From NCBI RefSeq assembly GCF_002836055.1, contig NZ_PJBS01000314.1:1-49055 (forward strand): 49,055 nt of DNA, written 5' to 3'. Numbering within the stretch: position 1 is the first letter of the stretch; each line of letters opens with the position of its first letter. The position numbers were made by a program, and so were the translations under genes. The stretch comes from Psychroflexus sp. MES1-P1E (GTDB taxonomy: Bacteria; Bacteroidota; Bacteroidia; Flavobacteriales; Flavobacteriaceae). Shown piece after piece: positions 43,489 to 49,055 of the stretch. The notes under the pieces are model-generated. The model was not told the origin of the DNA, ran no database searches, and saw only the letters and a program-made list of their open reading frames with translations.

Positions 43489-45495
43489 ATGAAGTTTACT
43501 CTGAAATCAGATTTTAAACCTGCTGGCGACCAACCTCAAGCGATCGATAAACTGGTAAAGGGTCTTCATAATAATGAGCGGTATCAAACTTTATTGGGCG
43601 TCACAGGATCAGGAAAGACCTTCACTATAGCCAATGTGGTGGAAGAGGTTCAAAGACCTACACTGGTTCTGGCTCATAATAAGACCCTAGCTGCACAACT
43701 CTATTCAGAATTCAAAGCGTTTTTTCCGGATAGTGCCGTTGAGTATTTTGTGTCCTATTATGATTATTACCAGCCAGAAGCCTTTATCCCTTCAAGTGGA
43801 ACTTATATCGAAAAAGATCTATCCATCAATGATGAAATTGAAAAACTTAGACTAAGCACAACTTCCTCATTACTTTCAGGACGGCGAGATGTTATAGTTG
43901 TTGCTTCGGTAAGTTGTCTGTATGGTATTGGAAACCCCGCAGAATTTCAAAAGAATGTTATTTCTATCGAAGTGGATCAGCAGATTCCGAGAACGAAGCT
44001 TCTTCAACGTTTGGTACAAAGTCTATACTCTAGAACAGAAGCTCAATTTAATCGTGGTAATTTCAGAATAAAAGGAGATACCTTAGATGTGTTTCCGGGC
44101 TATGCTGATCATGCTTATCGCATTCACTTCTTTGGTGACGAAATTGAAGAGATTGAAGCTTTTGACGTAGAAACCAACGAGGTTATGGCGAAATATGATA
44201 AATTAAATATTTATCCTGCCAATATTTTCGTGACGTCCCCTGATATCCTAAATCAAGCTATCGATCAAATTGCTATCGATCTAGGAAAACAGATTGAATA
44301 CTTTAAAGAGATAGGAAAACCTTTGGAAGCTAAACGTATCGAGGAGCGAACCAACTTCGATCTTGAAATGATAAAAGAATTAGGCTATTGCTCTGGAATT
44401 GAAAACTACTCTAGGTATCTAGACGGAAGGGAGCCGGGCACAAGACCATTTTGCTTGATTGATTATTTTCCAGACGATTTTTTAATGATTGTAGATGAAA
44501 GCCACGTTACTATTCCCCAAGTAGGGGCTATGTATGGTGGTGACCGATCTCGTAAGGAAAACTTGGTAGATTATGGATTTAGACTACCAGCTGCCATGGA
44601 CAATAGGCCACTAAGGCTGGAAGAATATGAAGCTTTGCAAAACCAGGTCGTTTATGTGAGTGCAACTCCTGCTGATTATGAATTGCAAAAATCTGGTGGA
44701 GTAGTTGTTGAGCAGGTCATAAGACCAACAGGATTATTGGATCCAGTGATAGAGGTACGACCTAGTCAGAATCAAATTGATGATCTCATTGAGGAAATTA
44801 ATATCAGAGTTGATAAAGATCAAAGAATATTAGTAACAACTCTAACCAAACGAATGGCAGAAGAGTTGTCCAAGTATTTGACCAGAGTAAAAATAAGAAC
44901 CCGCTATATCCACAGTGATATCGACACTTTAGAAAGAGTTGAAATTATGTCTGACTTAAGAAAAGGAGTGTTTGATGTTTTGGTGGGTGTAAATTTACTG
45001 AGGGAAGGTCTAGATTTACCTGAAGTATCTTTGGTGGCCATTTTGGATGCAGATAAAGAGGGCTTTTTAAGAAGTAACAGAACACTGACGCAAACTATAG
45101 GGAGAGCCGCTAGACATCTGGAAGGCAAAGGCATACTGTATGCAGATAAAATTACCGTTAGCATGCAGAAAACCATGGACCAAACCGATTATAGACGCCA
45201 AAAACAAATTGATTACAATATAAAACATAACATTACACCACAGGCTGTCAAAAAATCCTTGGATTCTGCTTTAAGTGGAAAGAAAAAGGAACCCTACGAA
45301 GTGATAGAAATGCCAACCCTTGAAGCTGCGGAAGAAGCTGTCGCTAATTATTCTGAAAGCGACTTGAAAAAGAGAATGACCAAGGTGAGAAAATCTATGG
45401 AAAAAGCCGCAAAGGATCTTGACTTTATGGAAGCTGCTAGATTTAGAGATGAATTGAAAATGCTTCAAAATAAAGTAGAGGAAGAAAAAGCATAA
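43489..45495 (+). CDS. uvrB: Excinuclease ABC subunit UvrB
   Basis: This 668-residue damage-verifying helicase-like subunit works with UvrA and UvrC in nucleotide excision repair. Walker A is GVTGSGKT (37-44). The beta-hairpin motif is YYDYYQPEAFIP (about 92-103), and the DESH motif is MIVDESHVTIPQ. The C-terminal UVR motif that binds UvrC is RKSMEKAAKDLDFMEAARFR. Full length and intact. The start at MKFTLKSDFKPAGDQPQAI is standard. Confidence 0.99.
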   Translation: MKFTLKSDFKPAGDQPQAIDKLVKGLHNNERYQTLLGVTGSGKTFTIANVVEEVQRPTLVLAHNKTLAAQLYSEFKAFFPDSAVEYFVSYYDYYQPEAFIPSSGTYIEKDLSINDEIEKLRLSTTSSLLSGRRDVIVVASVSCLYGIGNPAEFQKNVISIEVDQQIPRTKLLQRLVQSLYSRTEAQFNRGNFRIKGDTLDVFPGYADHAYRIHFFGDEIEEIEAFDVETNEVMAKYDKLNIYPANIFVTSPDILNQAIDQIAIDLGKQIEYFKEIGKPLEAKRIEERTNFDLEMIKELGYCSGIENYSRYLDGREPGTRPFCLIDYFPDDFLMIVDESHVTIPQVGAMYGGDRSRKENLVDYGFRLPAAMDNRPLRLEEYEALQNQVVYVSATPADYELQKSGGVVVEQVIRPTGLLDPVIEVRPSQNQIDDLIEEINIRVDKDQRILVTTLTKRMAEELSKYLTRVKIRTRYIHSDIDTLERVEIMSDLRKGVFDVLVGVNLLREGLDLPEVSLVAILDADKEGFLRSNRTLTQTIGRAARHLEGKGILYADKITVSMQKTMDQTDYRRQKQIDYNIKHNITPQAVKKSLDSALSGKKKEPYEVIEMPTLEAAEEAVANYSESDLKKRMTKVRKSMEKAAKDLDFMEAARFRDELKMLQNKVEEEKA

Positions 45496-45538
45496 AAGAG
45501 AATTTGGGATGACTTCAACTTTTCAAAAATCGAGTGAA

Positions 45539-46075
45539 TTAAATACCCTGTGTTTTTGACATAAAATCCCAAACACAAATTCCTGTGGTTACTGAAATAT
45601 TTAAAGAATGCTTGGTTCCCAATTGTGGAATTTCAATAACCCCATCAGATTGATCTACAACCTCCTGTTGAACCCCTTTTACCTCATGACCTAAGACTAG
45701 TGCATATGGTTGATTCTGTTTAGGGTAAAAGTCCTTCAAAGATATGGAGTGTTCAGCTTGCTCTATCGACATCACCTTCACACCCTGCTGCTGTAAACCT
45801 TTTACGAGTTCTAGAGTGTCTTTTACATAAGTCCAGTCTACGGTCTGAGTGGCTCCTAAAGCTGTTTTTTGAATATCCTTATGAGGAGGTGTAGCCGTGA
45901 TGCCGCACAGATAGATCTTTTGAATAAGGAAGGCATCAGACGTTCGAAAAACAGAGCCAATATTGTTTAGACTTCTTATGTTATCAAGAATCAAAATCAG
46001 TGGAGTCTTTGGAGAATCCTTAAATTCTTCATCTGTTTTACGAATGAGCTCTCTGTTTTTTAGTTTTCTAGGCAT
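45539..46075 (-). CDS. TrmH family RNA methyltransferase
   Basis: This 178-residue SPOUT enzyme methylates a ribose 2'-O in rRNA or tRNA. Motif 1 is LDNIRSLNNIGSVFRT, motif 2 is ALVLGHEVKGV, motif 3 is IPQLGTKHSLNISVTTGI. The start is the ATG at 46073-46075; a longer frame through tRNA-Leu is rejected. It begins 14 bases after the tRNA-Leu terminator and converges on uvrB. The exact target nucleotide cannot be told. Confidence 0.9.
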   Translation of the reverse strand: MPRKLKNRELIRKTDEEFKDSPKTPLILILDNIRSLNNIGSVFRTSDAFLIQKIYLCGITATPPHKDIQKTALGATQTVDWTYVKDTLELVKGLQQQGVKVMSIEQAEHSISLKDFYPKQNQPYALVLGHEVKGVQQEVVDQSDGVIEIPQLGTKHSLNISVTTGICVWDFMSKTQGI

Positions 46076-46088
46076 AGGACTATCACAT

Positions 46089-46118
46089 AAAAAAACCCTT
46101 TGATTTCTCAAAGGGTTT
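46089..46118 (-). terminator. Terminator of the tRNA-Gly-tRNA-Leu transcript
   Basis: An 11-bp stem AAACCCTTTGA/TCAAAGGGTTT (46093-46103 with 46108-46118, 4-base loop) is followed by TTTTTTT on the minus strand. Its first base overlaps the final A of the encoded CCA of tRNA-Leu. Confidence 0.9.
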
Positions 46119-46205
46119 GGTACTCGGAGCGGGACTTGAACCCGCACGACCGCAATGGTCATTGGATTTTAAGTCCAACGTGTCTACCAATTCCACCATC
46201 CGAGC
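46118..46205 (-). tRNA. tRNA-Leu (anticodon TAA), with encoded CCA
   Basis: A class II tRNA of 85 nt plus CCA. The acceptor is GCTCGGA/TCCGAGT (one G-T), anticodon stem TTGGA/TCCAA with loop CTTAAAA, and a long variable arm TGACCATTGCGGTCGT. Discriminator A (46121) is followed by CCA on the minus strand. It is the only tRNA in the window with an encoded CCA. Confidence 0.97.
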
Positions 46206-46212
46206 GAAATAG

Positions 46213-46284
46213 AGCGAAAGACGGGATTTGAACCCGCGACCCCCACCTTGGCAAGGTGGTGCTCTACCGCTGAGCTACTTTCGC
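46213..46284 (-). tRNA. tRNA-Gly (anticodon GCC)
   Basis: A 72-nt cloverleaf. The acceptor is GCGAAAG/CTTTCGC, anticodon stem CCACC/GGTGG with loop TTGCCAA, and T-arm GCGGG-TTCAAAT-CCCGT. CCA is not encoded. Confidence 0.97.
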
Positions 46285-46301
46285 ATGATTAATTGCGAGT
46301 G

Positions 46302-46330
46302 CAAATTTAATATATTATTTGATTTTTCAA
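46302..46330 (-). promoter_or_regulatory. Promoter of the tRNA-Gly-tRNA-Leu transcript
   Basis: TAAATTTG (46302-46309) with TTG (46328-46330) 18 bases upstream on the minus strand is the best match in the window to the Bacteroidota promoter TTG-N19-TAnnTTTG. It predicts a leader of about 12 bases. A 12-base palindrome TTTTACGTAAAA (46335-46346) lies directly upstream. Confidence 0.75.
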
Positions 46331-46387
46331 AACCTTTTACGTAAAATCTGAAAAGATAATTTTTAGAGAAGATTTTTTAAACTCTAT

Positions 46388-49006
46388 CTACTTTTTTGCT
46401 TTAGGCTTAAGTAGTCTTTTTATTTCATTGAGTTTCATCAAGGCTTCCACTGGGGTTAGGGTGTCGATGTCTAAACTGAGGATTTCATCCTTGATTTCTT
46501 CTAGTAAAGGATCGTCCATATTGAAAAAACTCAGTTGTGGCTCTGGTTGAATTGCCTGTTTTAATAGACTCATATCTCCTTCTAAATCTCTATAAGATTC
46601 TAGTTTTTTTAAAATTTTATGAGCCTTCTGAACAACAAATTGTGGCATACCTGCCATTTTAGCTACATGAATTCCAAAACTATGTTCACTTCCGCCAGGA
46701 ACTAATTTCCTTAAAAACAAAACTTTGTCTTTAAGCTCTTTGACGGAGACATTGTAATTATTAATGCGTTTAAATTGTTTAGACATTTCATTAAGCTCAT
46801 GATAATGAGTCGCAAAAAGTGTTTTAGCCTTTGTGGGATGCTCATGAATATACTCAGCAATAGCCCAAGCGATAGAAATACCATCGTATGTACTTGTACC
46901 TCGTCCAATTTCATCTAATAAGACTAGGCTTCTTTCCGACAAATTATTTAAAATACTAGCAGATTCGTTCATTTCTACCATAAATGTTGATTCTCCCATA
47001 GAGATATTATCGCTTGCGCCTACCCTAGTAAAAATTTTATCTACAATACCGATCTCTGCAGAAGAAGCAGGTATAAAGCTTCCCATTTGAGCTAATAAGA
47101 CAATGAGAGCTGTTTGCCTTAGTAAAGCGGATTTACCACTCATGTTGGGACCTGTAATCATTATGATTTGGTGAGCCTCCTGATCTAAGTAGAGATCATT
47201 ACTAATATATTCTTCTTCTGCTTTAAGTTGGTTCTCAATGACCGGATGCCTTCCCTCTTTAATGTTGAGTTCTAAACTTCCATTGATTATAGGTCTATTA
47301 TAATTACGTTCCATAGCCAATTGAGCAAAACCAGAAAGACAATCTAGCTGTGCAATTTGAACTGCGTTTTGTTGTATAACTTTGATATAATCTTGGGTCC
47401 AGATCACTAATTCATGAAAGAGCTGCTGCTCTAGTGTTGAAATTCTTTCCTCTGCAGTAAGAATTTTTTCCTCATACACCTTAAGCTCCTCAGTAATATA
47501 GCGTTCTGCATTGACAAGGGTTTGCTTTCGTGTCCACTCCTCTGGTACTTTATTCTTATGAGCATGTCTCACTTCGAGGTAATAGCCATACACATTATTG
47601 CTACCTATTTTTAAACTAGGAATACCGGTAAGCTTGGATTCTTTCTCTAACATTTCATTTAAGAAATCATGACCAGAGAACGCGATTTTTCGAATATCAT
47701 CTAACTCCTCACAAAAACCGCTTTTAATAGCATTACCTTTAAGAATATTGACGGGAGGTTCATCAGATAATGCTGAATCGATTTTGGCCCTAAATACATC
47801 ACAGGAATTTAACTGATCTGCAATTGTTTTTAAACTTTCGTGACCAGATTCCTTAAGCAAAAGCATGCAAGAATTTATAACATCCATAGAGTTTTTAAGC
47901 TGAAGTAACTCCCTAGGGTTTATTTTTAAAGTCGCCACTTTTGAAATTAAACGTTCAATATCATTGATCTGTTTTAAGTAGGATCTTATCTCAGTTTGCA
48001 AATCAAAATTACTTTTAAACAAACTGACATTTTCTAAACGCTGATTAATCTTATATTCAGATTTCAAAGGAAAAGCTAACCAACGTTTAAGCATCCTGCT
48101 TCCCATTGCTGAAGCAGTTTTATCAATCACATCAATAAGAGTGACAGCACCAGGCGTAGAAGAATGATATAACTCAAGATTCCTTATTGTAAACCTATCC
48201 ATCCAAACATAGTCTTCTTTCGCAATTCTTGAAATGGTGTTTATATGTTCAAGTTGAAAATGATTGGTTTCAGATAAATAGTGAAGAATAGCACCTGAAG
48301 AAATTAAACCTTCTTCAAAATCTTGAATTCCAAAGCCTTTTACTGAAGTGGTTTTAAAATGAGAATGAATCGCTTCCTGAGAAAAGTCCGATTTAAATAT
48401 CCAATCATCTAAGTAAAAGAAAGGGTGTTGTTTTCCTAAAGTATCGTGTAAAGCATTTTTTTGCTTTTTAGAAATAAGAATTTCACTTGGATTAAAGTTT
48501 TGAAGCAGCTTATCTATGTCTTCAAGCGACCCCTCAGAAACAAGAAATTCGCCTGTAGAAACATCTAAAAAGGAAATACCATAGTTTTGTTTGGAACCTA
48601 AAAATATCGAGCATAAAAAATTATTGGAATTTCTAGACAAGACATCATCATTTAAGGAGACTCCAGGAGTGATTAATTCCGTTACACCTCTTTTAACGAT
48701 CGTTTTAGTCTGCTTAGGATCTTCAAGCTGGTCACATATGGCAACCCTTAATCCAGCCTTGACAAGTTTTGGTAAATATGTATTTAAAGAATGATGAGGA
48801 AAGCCAGCAAGTTCTGAGCGTTCGCCTCCATTATTACGATTGGTAAGAACAATATTTAAAATACGTGAAGCAGAAATAGCATCTGATCCAAAAGTTTCAT
48901 AAAAATCACCTACTCTAAAGAGAAGCATCGCATCAGGATATTTGTCCTTGATGGCATTGTATTGCTTCATTAATGGAGTTACTTTATGAGGGCTTTTTTG
49001 AGGCAC
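46388..49006 (-). CDS. mutS: DNA mismatch repair protein MutS
   Basis: This 872-residue MutS recognises mispairs and signals to MutL. The mismatch-binding FYE motif is at residues 35-37 (RVGDFYETF). The Walker A is GPNMSGKS (about 618-626), followed by LLDEIGRGTSTYDG and the helix ATHYHELNE. The start used is the GTG at 49004-49006, with an in-frame stop just upstream. It is the MutS1 type because the FxE motif is present. Confidence 0.97.
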   Translation of the reverse strand: MPQKSPHKVTPLMKQYNAIKDKYPDAMLLFRVGDFYETFGSDAISASRILNIVLTNRNNGGERSELAGFPHHSLNTYLPKLVKAGLRVAICDQLEDPKQTKTIVKRGVTELITPGVSLNDDVLSRNSNNFLCSIFLGSKQNYGISFLDVSTGEFLVSEGSLEDIDKLLQNFNPSEILISKKQKNALHDTLGKQHPFFYLDDWIFKSDFSQEAIHSHFKTTSVKGFGIQDFEEGLISSGAILHYLSETNHFQLEHINTISRIAKEDYVWMDRFTIRNLELYHSSTPGAVTLIDVIDKTASAMGSRMLKRWLAFPLKSEYKINQRLENVSLFKSNFDLQTEIRSYLKQINDIERLISKVATLKINPRELLQLKNSMDVINSCMLLLKESGHESLKTIADQLNSCDVFRAKIDSALSDEPPVNILKGNAIKSGFCEELDDIRKIAFSGHDFLNEMLEKESKLTGIPSLKIGSNNVYGYYLEVRHAHKNKVPEEWTRKQTLVNAERYITEELKVYEEKILTAEERISTLEQQLFHELVIWTQDYIKVIQQNAVQIAQLDCLSGFAQLAMERNYNRPIINGSLELNIKEGRHPVIENQLKAEEEYISNDLYLDQEAHQIIMITGPNMSGKSALLRQTALIVLLAQMGSFIPASSAEIGIVDKIFTRVGASDNISMGESTFMVEMNESASILNNLSERSLVLLDEIGRGTSTYDGISIAWAIAEYIHEHPTKAKTLFATHYHELNEMSKQFKRINNYNVSVKELKDKVLFLRKLVPGGSEHSFGIHVAKMAGMPQFVVQKAHKILKKLESYRDLEGDMSLLKQAIQPEPQLSFFNMDDPLLEEIKDEILSLDIDTLTPVEALMKLNEIKRLLKPKAKK

Positions 49007-49055
49007 GTTTTTTTATGCTAAAATACTAAATAGAATTAGGATTAAAGAAATCCTG

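Noticed and set aside
45539-46162. Longer TrmH frame through tRNA-Leu
   Set aside because: The N-terminal part is translated tRNA and terminator; the start at 46075 matches the family.

Overview
The window comes from a low-GC member of the Bacteroidota, most likely a Flavobacteriaceae (class Flavobacteriia). The evidence is the gene content (a type IX secretion type-B sorting domain, SIMPL, DUF2851, DUF3467 and DUF4920 proteins), several TAnnTTTG-type -7 promoter elements, the trpEGDCFBA gene order, and intergenic repeats of a kind common in this group. No phage, plasmid or CRISPR features were seen. It is a chromosomal core region with a few decayed or repeat-filled gaps.

Positions 1-14,000 (read on the minus strand, from right to left) hold the ancestral transcription/translation supercluster: tRNA-Thr(TGT), tRNA-Tyr(GTA), tRNA-Gly(TCC), tRNA-Thr(GGT), tuf, a terminator, tRNA-Trp(CCA), secE, nusG, rplK, rplA, rplJ, rplL, paired hairpins, rpoB, a small hairpin, rpoC and a DUF3467 gene. 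The left edge holds a decayed YceI-family gene, separated from the cluster by a shared terminator.

Positions 14,100-23,450 are minus-strand housekeeping genes: a XerC/D-type recombinase whose start codon abuts a terminator, an acyl-CoA dehydrogenase whose 3' end is tandemly triplicated, a helix-hairpin-helix membrane protein, an AGCS amino-acid:cation symporter with an unusual periplasmic-type N-terminal extension, mnmD, a PspC-like protein, DUF2851, an SGNH hydrolase and a TIGR01777 epimerase. A gene-free island of about 1.1 kb (23,454-24,601) of interspersed repeats follows.

Positions 24,602-32,940 hold ilvE, a divergent DUF4920 lipoprotein, and the complete tryptophan operon trpEGDCFBA on the minus strand. 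Upstream of trpE is an apparent ribosome-mediated attenuator: an 18-residue leader peptide with three consecutive Trp codons, a strong terminator, and an 8-base complementarity that could disrupt that terminator. A second repeat-filled gap (about 32,940-33,530) separates this from fabD.

Positions 33,560-49,055 carry fabD, an M1 aminopeptidase, an uncharacterised protein with features suggestive of a divergent kinase-like fold, an ABC transporter pair, a large secreted T9SS-cargo protein, a SIMPL protein, a small lipoprotein with a start-codon problem, uvrB, a TrmH-type RNA methyltransferase, tRNA-Leu(TAA), tRNA-Gly(GCC) and mutS. Two DNA-repair genes (uvrB and mutS) lie close together.
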